A DNA stretch of 64,000 nucleotides from Asterochloris sp. CNOR1. Lineage: Eukaryota; Chlorophyta; Trebouxiophyceae; Trebouxiales; Trebouxiaceae. The position numbers and the translations under genes are program-made. The notes beneath the pieces are model-generated. The model was not told the DNA's origin and did no database searches. It saw nothing but the letters and a program-made list of their open reading frames with translations. Below, piece after piece: positions 9,695-21,000 of this stretch (positions are counted from its first letter, which is position 1; each line of letters opens with the position of its first letter). The stretch covers positions 434,001-498,000 of the forward strand of contig OZ017753.1 in NCBI GenBank assembly GCA_963969365.1. Direction: 5' to 3'.

Positions 9695-12600
9695 ATGCCC
9701 CGCGCTGCAGGTGAGGCGCCCAGCACCCCCACCAGGATGAGCGAGCGCTCCCGGCGGCCCAGGGCTGCAGGCACCCCCCGCAGGGCGCGGCGCAGGAGTG
9801 GCTGGGCCTCGCCAGATGCCCGCGCAGCACGTGACGATGAGCCAGCCTTTCAGGTGCGCACCTTCTGCGCAGGGCCAGACCCTGACTCAGCAGCTGCTGT
9901 GGTCTACTGGCAGGCTTGGTGCAACCACAGCCCACAGCCCTCAGCCTTGCTTTCTTGAAAGCTGTCTGCTGCCTGCCCTGGCTGGCAGGCCTTCTGCAGA
10001 AGCCCCTTGCACTTGGCAGCCTGGCTCTTGTTGCATGCTGCCCAGGTCACCTGCGGAGGCTGCTGGTGAGACACAATGGTTAGCCAGCCTGTCCTGCAGA
10101 TGTCTACAGGCGTTGCCCCCAGCCGCCTTGGGGCAGCAGACTCTCCTTGGCCCGTGCACCCTGACTCCTGTGCGTTGTGCACGTGCTCGCCACCACCAGC
10201 CTGCGCAGTTGATTGACTGGATGCCAGGCTGGATCAGCAAACCGTTGTTTGCCAGCGCGCCCTGACTTTCATGCGCCGTGCAAGCGAGTTCCATCATGGA
10301 CATGGTCGGGAACTGAGCGGAAGCCCACTGGCTGGTGGCCGCTGTCGGCCCTGAGCCCATCAGAACTTTCTTTACGTGTGCAGCTTGTGATCCTTTCCAT
10401 GTGCAGTTGCTGCCATGGTACACGGAGAGAGGTGACTGGATGCCTACAGGCCATGCCCACAGGGGGCTCCCATCTGTGTTCGACCTGCCGTTCCAACCTG
10501 ACCTCCATGCACTGTGCAAGGCGCCCCCTTCACCAAGCTGCTCAGACAATGTGATTAGTCTGCAGGCGCTGCCCACAGCTGACCTTGCAGTTAGCAGCCT
10601 GGAAGGGAGGGTGCCACTCAGCCCACTGCTGAGGGCAGCGCGTCAGGTGCCCACCGAAGCTGAGCCAGAGACAGCGCCAGGGCGCTCCACGTCTGCCAGG
10701 CAGGCGCCTCAGAGGTGCGTCTGGGGTTGTCACTTGGTCTTTCTGCTGGGTCAGTGGCTCGTTTCCCAAGCTAGCAGCGCAGTGGCTGAGACGCTTTTTG
10801 ACTTGATATTTTGGTGTAAGGGTATCTGCCTCTGCCCTTGGCGTCAGCCCTGCCAGAGGACCCAGAGCACAGTGCACCCTCAAAGTCCTGCAGCTGAGGC
10901 AGGGGGCCAGCCCTTTGCTCACGGAAGCTCTGCTGCCTGCAGGGTCAGGCGAGCCCGGCGGCTGCTTGCACTGCCCTGGCGGTCATTGTGCATTGGAGCA
11001 ACAGCTGTCCTGCTGCTGGTGAGCAGACAGCTTTGCAGAGGTCATGGCTCTGTCCCTTACAGGCGCTACCAAAGCACAGTTGTGGTTCACTCAGCTTGTA
11101 TGCAGCTGCTGGTCCACTGCTATCGAGGCGCATGCAGCATCTCATACCGCACGGCTGCCGCATGCTGATCTGACTGTTTTGCGCCTGTGAAGGAGGCGTC
11201 TGCATCACAAGCCGCTGCTGCTCAGTGTCTGCACTCTGTCCCCCTGCAGGGAGCGATGCTACCGACCACGTGGCATCATTGGTGTTCCCGTCCAGACCTG
11301 AGCACACTGGATGTGGAGGGAGTGAGCTCTGCCGAGCTGCACCAGGCACGGGAGGCTCTGGCAGCAGGGGAGCAGCTGCTGGACGAGCCTGGCAGCCTGA
11401 TGGCAGCTGGGACCACCTTTGACAGGGCGCTGGCCCAGGCAGCAGCAGCCATGCTGGCCCTGAGGCAGGTGCATCTGCCGTGCTGGATTCAAGCAACCTC
11501 GATGCCTGACCAGTGTTGGTGGACTGCGATAAGCATAACAGCCTTTGAAGCTGCCCGAGAGGTCTCAGCTGCACTGCGCCTGGCAGCACTGCTCAAATGC
11601 TGAGCCCTTTCTGTAATGGGGATAGGCCTCGTTAAACCGTCTGTGTTCACCCTGTCATCTCAGGCGGGGCGCTGGCTACCTGCCCATCTCGTGCACCGGC
11701 CTGTCTGCAGAACACCACTCACCTGCAGCAGCAGCTAGCAGCAGAGAGGCGCTCGACTGCAGCAGCAGCCAAGGAACGTGAGGCAGCAGAAGCAACCTTG
11801 GGGCGCTGCAGTGCTGAGCGCCATGAGGTGGACGGCGAGCTGAAGAACTTGCGGAAGAGGCTGGCTGCTGCTGAGAAGGAGCAGCAGGGTGCTGTGGGCA
11901 CCAGCCAGAGCTGTCAGCAGAGCCTGGCGGGTGAGAGGCCTGCTGCCATGGCGGACTTGCCTCCGATGTACATCGCAGCCACACCTGTCCTGTACGTTGC
12001 ATGTGCCCAGCTTGCTGACCGAGCCAGCACACTGAGAATCACCAGCAGCTCTACCAGGTAGCCCCTTGTGGTAGTCTAGGGCGCCTTGGAAACGTCAATG
12101 GCAGCTGCAATGTTTCACAACAAACTCAGTACGCATGCATAGGTGGCCCTTCTATCCTGCATGCAATGCATTGGCAGCCTGTAGCAAAACCCCTGCTGTG
12201 GGTTGTCACCCAAATGACAGTGGTGCATCGCTGGCCCTTGTTGCCACTGGATCTGGCTCCCCAGCGAGGGCCATTCTGGGACAGCTTCCAGTTATCAAGA
12301 GCAAGTTCCCCTCCCAGGGACAGGTCTGCTCCTCACAGTAAAGGTGCAGGATCTGACCCTGCTCCAGGAAACAGCTGGCTGCCAGCAAGCAGAGCCACTC
12401 AGTCCATTTGCAAGCTGAGTGTTCAGAACCACTGTGCTTGCTGCATGCAGTTCAGGTACAGGAGCTGAGTGCTGCCAGAAGCTGGTGGCGGCCAGCAGAG
12501 GCACTGTTCCAGGGCAGTACCCTGTGCTGTGTCCAAGCAGGGACCAAAAGCTGAACACTAACTTCCCGGTGGCCCTGGTTGCTGAGCATAGTGCCCAGCC

Positions 12601-14310
12601 ATGCTGGCACGCCCCGATTACTGTTTCTGTGCTGTGTACAGGCAGGAGTCAGGAGCTGAGTGCCCTCCAGAAGCAGCTGGCAGCCAGCAAGGACAGCCAC
12701 GCAGCCCTGCACAGCCAGCTGCGCCAGCTGACTGCTCAGGCAGGGAACTGCACCGGGCAGCTGCAGGCACTGGAGGCGCTGCACCAGGGCTCGGAGGGGA
12801 GGGCACAGCGGGAGGTGGGGCGGGCGCTCGAGTTGGAGGCAGCCCTGCAGGAGGCGGCCCACCTCCTGCATGCACTGCAGGTGCGGAGGCCTGTGCCGCC
12901 CTGATGAGTCATGGTCGCCATAAGCATCACACTGGTACTCGCTGCTGCCCTGATGCATAAGTGCAGAACGCGTGGGGTGGCGAAGCTGCCCTCAAAAGTT
13001 TCCGTGGCAACAAGTGCCGTTTGCATGGGCACTGGCTGCTACCCTGAAGCAAGGCTGTCCCTGCAGCAAGTGCTCTTGTGGCCCCAGGCTGACCTCCTGC
13101 ATGCGCCATGACTGGCTTGGCTGCTGCCACCTCATGTCATGCCACTGATCTGGCTGCAGAGCTGCAGTCTACTGCAGCGCTGAACATGCAGCGCCCCTGC
13201 CTCACCACATCACTGTGTGCACTCACCCGGGTGCTGGCAGGCCTTGCTTGCATCTTGCTTGGCAAAACCTGCCCACACAGCCCAGCATAAGGTCATGTCT
13301 CTGGCAACCTTGGAAAGCTTGACTAAGCAATGCTGACCCTGACGCTGCAGGGCGAGCATGCACAGCTGAAAGATGAGCATGAGACCGCTGTGGAGCAGCT
13401 GCACATGGCGTCGACCAGCACAAGGGACCTGAGGGTGAGGCCTGCAGCAGTGATGGCGCTTCAGCCTCCATGCAAGGACTGCTGCCTAACTTGTATGGCT
13501 GAGCCACACACATGTGCACTGTGAGTGGGCTGCCTCAGATGCACAGTCCAGAAGGATTGGGCAGCACTCTAGGTTGCACCTGAGAAACAGGAGGGCTCAG
13601 TCTGTAGCCTTTGGCCTCTAGCAGCCTGGCCGAGCCACAGCAAGGTGCCTGGGGGGGCACATGCTCAAGCTGTTCCTGCCAGAGGTCTTGCACAACAAAC
13701 ATGCTGCCTGCCCCCTTGTGCAGGCGTCCAATGTGAGGAGCCAGCCCTTACCTGCAGTACAATGCCCACAATGCATGCTGTTGTGCCCTCCCTGCAGGTG
13801 TTTGACGTGAGTGATGGGGCTGGCCACCTCTGCAGTGATGCCTGCACCCTCACCACCTCTGCAGTGATGCCTGCACCCTCACCACCTCTGCAGTGATGCC
13901 TGCACCCTCACCACCTCTGCAGTGATGCCTGCACCCTCACCACCTCTGCAGTGATGCCTGCACCCTCACCACCTCTGCAGTGATGCCTGCACCCTCACCA
14001 CCTCTGCAGTGATGCCTGCACCCTCGCCGGTCACACTGCTTGCTCTGCTGTGCAGATGTCGAACTTGAAGAGCCTGCGTACTTCAGCAGTGGTGGTCCTC
14101 ATCTTCATTGCTGCTGTGATCACTGCTGGCATTCTGGCTGGGCGCGTCATGTTTGCCCGCATGCGCTGGCTGGAGATGCAGCGCCAGAAGCTGCTCAGCA
14201 TCAATCGAGAGCTCCAGAGTGGGGTGGCCATGCGCCTGCAGCAGGCCGGGCAGGCACGGTCTGCAACCCCTCCCCCAAGACCTCCCGGCCCCATCAGCTC
14301 TCGTGCATAG
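9695..14310 (+). CDS. two-TM membrane protein with long coiled coil, function unknown
   Basis: I do not recognise the family. Eight exons (9695-9853, 10566-10714, 10943-11018, 11250-11468, 11711-11930, 12642-12880, 13351-13434, 14056-14310) fit in phase and give 466 residues. Residues 1-103 are basic, Arg/Ser/Ala-rich and probably disordered. A first membrane helix at about 117-128 (SLCIGATAVLLL) follows a cluster of arginines. Residues 200-375 are heptad-rich coiled coil (for example LQQQLAAERR, ELKNLRKRLAAAEKEQQ, ELSALQKQLAASKD). A second helix at about 392-411 (SAVVVLIFIAAVITAGILAG) is followed by a short basic and proline-rich tail. The layout suggests a coiled coil held in a lumen between two membrane anchors, as in some ER, Golgi or nuclear-envelope spacers; that is inference. 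Introns are long and one carries a minisatellite. Confidence 0.65.
13824..14025 (+). repeat. intronic 29-bp minisatellite, about 7 units
   Basis: Seven nearly perfect head-to-tail 29-bp units occupy the last part of intron 7 of the coiled-coil gene, starting at 13824, 13853, 13882, 13911, 13940, 13969 and 13998. Each holds CTGCAG followed by TGATGCC. The array ends about 30 bp before the true acceptor (14055). The near identity of units implies recent expansion. Confidence 0.95.
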
Positions 14311-14394
14311 ACACATGCCTGATCTGCCAAGAGCTCAGGTGCAGTCCAGTGCCTTGAGTGCCCTGCACTGCCCTGCCTCCCACATTTTGCTGTG

Positions 14395-14399
14395 TTACA
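14395..14399 (-). promoter_or_regulatory. TGTAA polyadenylation signal of the JMJ31-like gene
   Basis: TGTAA read on the minus strand, about 77 nt after the stop at 14476. The convergent coiled-coil gene has its own TGTAA at 14494-14498, inside the last JMJ31-like exon, so the two transcripts should overlap at their 3' ends. Confidence 0.5.
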
Positions 14400-14475
14400 G
14401 CTGCTTAAGATGCATGCCGCCTGCCTCACACCTTCATGAAACGCATGAAATCATCAATGTATAACGCATAGGCAG

Positions 14476-17400
14476 TCATGAAAGGAGTGCATCTGTAATT
14501 TGGCTGAGGAGCAGACGGGAGAAGGCCTCCTTCTGATGTAGCAGTCTCTCAAAAATGTGCTGTGGGTCTGCACATGCACCATACACTTGCTGATAGAAGG
14601 CCTGCTGATCCACTGACTGGCAGGCTGCAGCTTCAGTGCCCTCCGCAGCAGCTTCCAGCTTGTGGGTCAGGATCTCAGCTGCTGCAGGGGGCAGCACATG
14701 CAGAAGGAGGGCCTCCAGTCTGCGAGGCACACGCTGCGCCATTGACATCACAACCATCTGCAGCTGGTGAGGCCTGAGGGTCGCCATTACTCGAGTCACT
14801 TTACCTTCAAGCCCTGCGGACAGGCCCAGGCTCAGAGAAGTTTGTCGGTTGGCGCTTGGTAGACTAGCAGCAGAGGTCTTGCAGAGAGCAAGCAGAGACA
14901 AGGGATCGCGCCCACCTGGGGCCTCTGCAGCGCCAGGTTGTGCCTGCCCCTGCTGCAGCTGATGGTGCACTTCATCTGCCAGGAGCCGCATGGCCTCCCT
15001 GACAAACGGCACTGGGACGCTTCCCTCCTGCTGCACAAGCTCTGGGTCCTGGGAAGCCTGGGGGGCTGCGCCCCGCTGGTCGAGGTCTCTAGGGTCTGCA
15101 GCCTCAGCCTGGGGGCCTGTGCCCCGCTGGTCGAGGCCTGTAGGGTCTGCAGCCGCAGTCTGGGGGCCCGGTCGGTCTGTTGGTGTGCTGCATGCCTGCT
15201 CCCAGTCTGCAGCCAGTTTCTGCAGCTCTGCGAGCGGCGGAATCCCCTGCAGCGCGGCCTGCTTGGCTGCATCCAGCGAGGCCCCCAGCAGGTGCCTGAG
15301 GGCGAATGGGGCCGCTGTGGGCTGCTCCAGGCGCTGCAGCATCGGGGACTGCCACCAGAAGTTGACAGCAATGGTGTTAGGGGTGCTGTCAATCTGGTGC
15401 CACCATCCCTCAGGAATGTACAGGGCATCCCCACTCTGCAGGGAGCAGCAACACGGGGGTCAGCTTTCATGGGATCAACCTATGCGTTGTACTGTCTGGC
15501 TTGTCTTAGCGGCACGCCGGTCATGCACTTGCTCCGCCCTCCCAGGCAGAGGGCAGCGCTTGCTCTGGCTGCGGCTGCCTGCCCCACAGCCTAGAGGATC
15601 TGCATCCAGGCAGCAGACACTGTGGTGCTGCCTGGATGCATATATGTACTAGACTGCTGTTATAGGGCCACATGGTCAAAGCGCTGCATGCAGGCGATCA
15701 TCTTCTGGCTGTGAAACTGCAAGTGCAGACATGCAGGCAGGTAAGGGACATGGTCCCCTTCTGGTGCGGCAAGGTGGTGCAAGAGGCACCGCCAAACAAG
15801 AGGACCACCAGCGAACACTCTTCCATTCTGGGCAAACAATCTGTCTGCTGTTACTCAGCTGGGTGCGGTCCCACATGCAGGCAGCTCCATCACCTCCACA
15901 TGCCGAGTCCAGCTGACCTGCAGGGTGACGACCTGCTGCAGACCCAGAGCGCGGCTGTACAGCGGGTGGGCGCCCAGGTCCGGCTGGGCGAAGTTGACGG
16001 CGCTATGGTTGGGGGACTCGCTCCACAGCGGCAGGGGGTACAGAAACGCGGTGGCCTCCGGGCTCATCAGGTGCACCGTCTTGGACCCCGTGGCCATGCA
16101 CAGCAGGTTCTGGTAAGGGTCATAGTGCAGGCTGGAGCGTGTGGACCTGCAGGGCAGTGGGCTGATGCTTGCTGGTGGTGCCAAGTCAGGGATGGGAGCA
16201 AGCTCTGTAGGAGTCGCAGAGCAGGCTGCAATGGCGCCTGCAGAATGGCAGGAGTGGCACCCTGTCGGCAGGGCTGGTGTGCCTTGTGCTGCTGTACAGG
16301 TGGACGGCAGTTTCTCGCAAGTGTCACAGTGAAGGGTGGAGTGGTTGACCGGCAGGGCTGCACGGCGTGTGTCAGCAGCACCTGGGCATGCTCTTGACAT
16401 CGTCTGCTGAGTCAGCTTGTCCACGCTGGGCAGACTGAGACAGCGGCCCACCGCGGGGTAACAGCTTGAGGCTGGTGTGCCAATGCAGGCAGTGACACCG
16501 CACCTGGTCAGTCAATCTTTGTCAGCACAGGCTAAAGCAGGCTTGAATCAACACAGCAACAGTCCTTGAAGGGCCACATGCGACCCCCTGTCGGCGGTAG
16601 GCAAGCCAGCCGCTATGCCACAAGCTGTATGCCACAGGCTGTGGGGTGCCCGTCTGCCACACAGCGATGCGACCCAAGTTCAGGCGATGCAGCTTAGTGT
16701 TCACGCAGGGTCTCTGCCTCCCACCTGAGGCTCATCCAGAGGTTGGTCTGCGAGACTTGTACCGCCTCAAGGGCCCATGGCACAGAGAAGTCCTGCCACA
16801 GGCCACTGAGGCCTGGTGCCTTGTCTGTGAACCTGTTACTGTGCGAAATGGTGGCCTGCGCCAGGTACAGGTGGGGGCCCAGCCTGGACTGCTGGCCCCC
16901 ATGTGGCCGCATGCCATCAGCTGTAGCAATGTGCCCATCCAGTGCGGTCTGATCATGTGCAGCTGCTGTCTGAAGGGGCCTGAAGGCTGGGCCACTGCTG
17001 CTGCTGCCGTGCAGGTGGGTGCCTTTCTGGCTGGAGGGTGTTGAAGAGCGATCAGGCGCCTGCTGGGCTCCAGACCTGCCGTTCTGTGCGCTGTCACTGG
17101 ACAGCTCTTGCTCCAGCTGGCTGGCACCAATGCCGGTGGCAGTCCTGGTCTTGGCTCTCTTGCGGGGCTCTGGCAGCTCTGCAGATGCCCGTGCAGGGCG
17201 CTGCCGGCCAGGGCGGGCGTCGCCTCCACCCGGCTCAGGACTGGTGTCTTCTGCTGGCAGTGTGGACTGTGGCAGGGCGGCTGTCTCTGCACCGCTCTCT
17301 GACTGTGCAGCTGGCTGGCCAGCTGTGCCTGTCCACAGCATGTTCTTCACAGCCTGCAGCCCTGAAACTGCACGTGCACAGGCGCCAGCACTGCCTGCTT

Positions 17401-17854
17401 GAGCCTGCGGGCCAGCTGGCCAGCCAGTGTCGCCACTGCCGCCACCAGCAGGGGCAGCAGCAGAGGCTGTTGCAGCTCCCCAAGGGCTGTCAGGGGTCAG
17501 CGCAGCAGCCCGTAGAAACTCTGCAAATGTGCAGGTGGTTGGGCTGTGGCGGCGCAGCTCGCCATGGAAGGTGTCTGTCTCTGAGGTCATCACCTCCACC
17601 AGGGCAGAGCCTGCCAGGGCAGTCAGGCGGGACAGGCCTTGGCTGCCCTTCCACCTGCTGAGCGCAGGCCATGTGAGAGCACCTGCACAGCAGGCAGGGG
17701 CTGTCAGCAACTGACTCTGAAAGCCAGGCGGGAGCGCGGTGGTCTTACCTCGCAGGACCAAAGGCTGTCCGTGTAAAATGCTGTCTTGAAGCTGCGCTTG
17801 GCCCTGATTGTTCAAGTTCCTGCGGTCGGTGACGTGAAACTCTGCTACGGCCAT
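14476..17854 (-). CDS. JMJ31: JMJ31-type JmjC (cupin 8) oxygenase with large insertion
   Basis: Fe(II)/2-oxoglutarate oxygenase resembling plant JMJ31; in plants this class is annotated as a possible demethylase or protein hydroxylase, and the substrate is not known. Four exons (17854-17749, 17682-16725, 16146-15918, 15435-14476) join in phase to 750 residues, much longer than plant JMJ31. Residues 1-110 form the N-terminal cupin entry (ALTWPALSRWKG, TFAEFLRAA); about 115-290 is an Ala/Ser/Pro-rich insertion; LYLAQ and NLWMSLR precede the core. Iron ligands are His362 and Asp364 in RSSLHYDPYQNLL and His444 in LYIPEGWWHQIDS, followed by TIAVNFWWQS. The C-terminal 300 residues are a family-specific tail carrying two adjacent copies of an ADPxxLDQRG-type repeat. 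The start is the second ATG of the frame, next to the first good donor; an ATG four codons upstream is possible. Confidence 0.85.
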
Positions 17855-18084
17855 TGAGCATATCAACCTGTCTTGAGGGTGTAGTCGGCGTTGACTGGTC
17901 TTGCTGCTCGGCTCATTTAACTTTCAGGAGGTCAGATTGTCTGGCAGCATATGCATATGGCAGGCTCCCTCCAGGGACTGCTCACATAGCATCATCCAAG
18001 CATGAAAGCCAACAGGGCTTAAGCAAGCTTGCTTAGTGAACAATAACCATCATCAAATGATGAAAAGACATCTTCAAGCAACAG
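17855..18084. other. short intergenic region
   Basis: About 230 bp between the JMJ31-like start and the stop of the upstream same-strand BTB gene. It must hold the 3' end of one gene and the promoter of the next. No distinct motif is seen. Confidence 0.4.
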
Positions 18085-21000
18085 CTACAAGCCTGCTGTC
18101 CGCATGGCATCTACTGCAGCCTTTCTGAGCTGTTGCTGGAGCGAGGCAGGGAGGCGTAGCAGCAGAGGGGAGCCTTGTGCGGAGTCTGCAGTCACCAGCA
18201 GCAGGGTGTTGGCGCCTGAAGCAGAGGCAGGGAAACAGCAGCAGATGCCAAATTTCAGGAAAGGATTGAGTCTGCAGCTGCTCACCCCACTGCTGCACAA
18301 TGCGGTTGCAGAGCGCCTGTGCCACTGCCTGTTGCCCCAGCTGCAAGGCGTCTGCCAGCACAGCCAGACAGCAGACAGGTCCCAGGCTGGGGACGCTATC
18401 CATGCAGGCAGCCTGGGCTTGCTCCTGCAAGCTGTCCAGCAGCACCTGCCCAGCAGCGTGGGCCACCTGTACTGACAGGCGCACCTCACAGCAGCTCTGG
18501 CAGGTGCCGCTGCTGCCGCTGCCGGTCAGAGGGCGGCAGCACAGGCGCCCCGTGTACAGCCACACCAGAATCGCTGCTGCTGCATCTGCCCCGCAGTCGA
18601 GTTTCAGGTGCTGGAGCGGGGCACCAGAGGCAGCACTGGGGCCCTCCCATGGCTGCTGCTGCCCCTGAGCTTGCAGCGCCCATCGCCCTGACAGCAACGC
18701 CTCAAAGTAAGGGCTGGCCCGCAGCATGCACTGGTGGGCGGGCAGGCCAATGCTGCCTGTCGTACCTGGCTGCACAGGCAGCCAAGGGGTCTGGTGCAGG
18801 CTACCAGCAGCCACCAGCACTATGTCAGCCTCTGGGCCTGCCTCTAGCAGCCGCAGGTGATCAGAGCTGGTGCTTCCACAGCAGGGTTGTGCGTGGTCAG
18901 CTGGTGCCCCCGCTGCAGGCACCAGTGGGGGGTGCTGCCCCTGATCAAAGCCGTCAGCCAGGCTGATAGCTTCGGCATGGCACAGGGCAGGCTCCTTCTG
19001 AGGGAGCTGCCCCTTGGCAGCACTGCTGCACACATGGCAGTCCTGGAGCCGCTGTGCCACCAGCAGCTGCGCCTCTGAGTCAAGGCACCAGCGCCTGACA
19101 GAGGGCGGCAGCAGGGCCTCGAAGCTGAGCAGGGGCAGCATGGCCCCTGGGGTCTGGGGCGCCTGCCCGCCCAGCGCAGCTGCCACCACTCTGAGCCCCA
19201 GCTTGCCTGCATGAGAACTGGCTGGTTCAAGGTATTCTGGTAGCAGTACGGGCATGCAAGCTGCTGTTGATATCGATGCATGAGGCTGCCATCTGGTGTC
19301 CCACATCTATGTCGGGCATTGGGCTGGGAGCAGTGACTTAAAATCCTGAAGCTGACTGTCTGGGCTGGCATCACAATCTAGGGTTGTGTAGGGAAATTTC
19401 TGCTGAGTAGTGCATATTCAGCGTGACATCCTTGCCTGCCAGGCGCTGCACAGCTTGGGTCCCGTCTGCAGAGGAGGCAATGGCTGCCTGCCCAGTGTAC
19501 ATGAAGAGCAGCAGGGGCAGCAGCTGATTGCGCTCGACATGGCTGCCCAGCTGCACGGTGACTTGAGCCCTGCCAGGCTGGCCTGCCTCTTCCTGGCCAT
19601 CTCTGCCGGCTCCTGAAGCTGCAGGCGTGACTGCCTGCATCCAGCAAGCTATTGTATTGACATGACAGCAGACCTTCAGCAAGCATGTGTGGGATCACTC
19701 AACGGTCAAGCTGGCAGACTTCAGCTCATGCCCTTCCCTAGGTGCATCGTCAGGGCTGGCACAGTGCTGGTACAGCTGGCAGCAAGCGCAGTGCTTTCAG
19801 CAGCACAGACGGCCGTGATGGGCTTTGTCCGTGCACCAAACTCTGATGCAGCTGAACCCGAGTCCCACAACAACACCCACAGCCGTTCCCTTTGCCTCTT
19901 CACTCAGCAACATCCGCCGAGCAATGCACGCCAGCTGTACCTGGGAGACTCGCTGACGCTCAGCAGCGACGGCTGCGTGCAGCACATGGCAGCGTGCCGC
20001 CAACACAGCTGCATGCACGCGGACGGGCACCCCGCCATCCTTCAGCTGCAGCAGAACATCTGCGCCAGCGCTGGACTCCCACAGGCTGAGCGCAGCAGCT
20101 GGCAGGGGGCCAGGGGTGCACAGGTCCAGCCTGCCAGCCGCCAGGGCCAAAGCCTTGAAGCCCCAGCAGAGGCACTGCTGCCGTATGTGGTCTCGCAGGA
20201 GGTGTGCCTGCCAGGGTGGATTGACGAAGCGACCCTCTACACCCCTGAGGGCGTGCATGATTGCAAGGCCCCCCTGCTTCAGCTCCTCCCGCTTATTTGG
20301 GAAGGCATCTGGCGCCAGGCACCACAGCTTAAAGAGGCGGACGTCGCTTATGCTGAAGCTGGAGCCTGGAGGCATGAGCAAGGGCACCTGGGGGTGCTGT
20401 ACTGAGCTGGACACGAGATGATCGCGTCACGCATCTCGATGGTAGCTGCAAAGCAACAACCCACCTCTTTTAAACTGCTGCTGCTGAATGCAGGCATCCT
20501 TTGCCAACAGACTGTGGCCACCAGCCTCAGCAAGCATAGTCACAAGCAAGGGCCGATTGAGCCATGCCTGCAGGCCTGCCTTGCATCTGGCTACAGTAGC
20601 AATCCTCACCAGTCACAGCCCAAAAGTTCCTGTCCAGCACAGCATCAGGGCCATCCATATCAATGGGTATTGCCCTGCGGCGCTGCTCTGGCGTCCAAAG
20701 GATTTCCAGTGTTGACAAGCTGGGAGTCTGCCTGCTCATCGAAAACTTCATGCAAGCCCTGTACAGGACTGCTATGTCCTTAGCAGGCTGGGAGCCAGCA
20801 TGATAGTCAGCCTGAGACGCAGCCGTGGGAAGCCACTCTGCCAGGAACTCAAATGCCACCACTGGGGACGCGCATGCCGCTGCCTGGACCTGCTGGACGT
20901 GCTCTGCCAGGGGCGGCTGGTTGACCTGTAAAATTTAGCAGCAACTCTCAGGAAGCAGCAATGACCAGAAGTCAATATGCATGTCCTAAGCCGCAATCCC

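Noticed and set aside
13824-14025. CRISPR-like array
   Set aside because: The units are contiguous without spacers; it is a minisatellite in a nuclear intron.
18074-18285. Longer C-terminus of the ARM-BTB protein reading straight through
   Set aside because: A GTGAGC donor at 18285 and TGCTTCAG acceptor at 18216 give a more protein-like, in-phase end at 18085.
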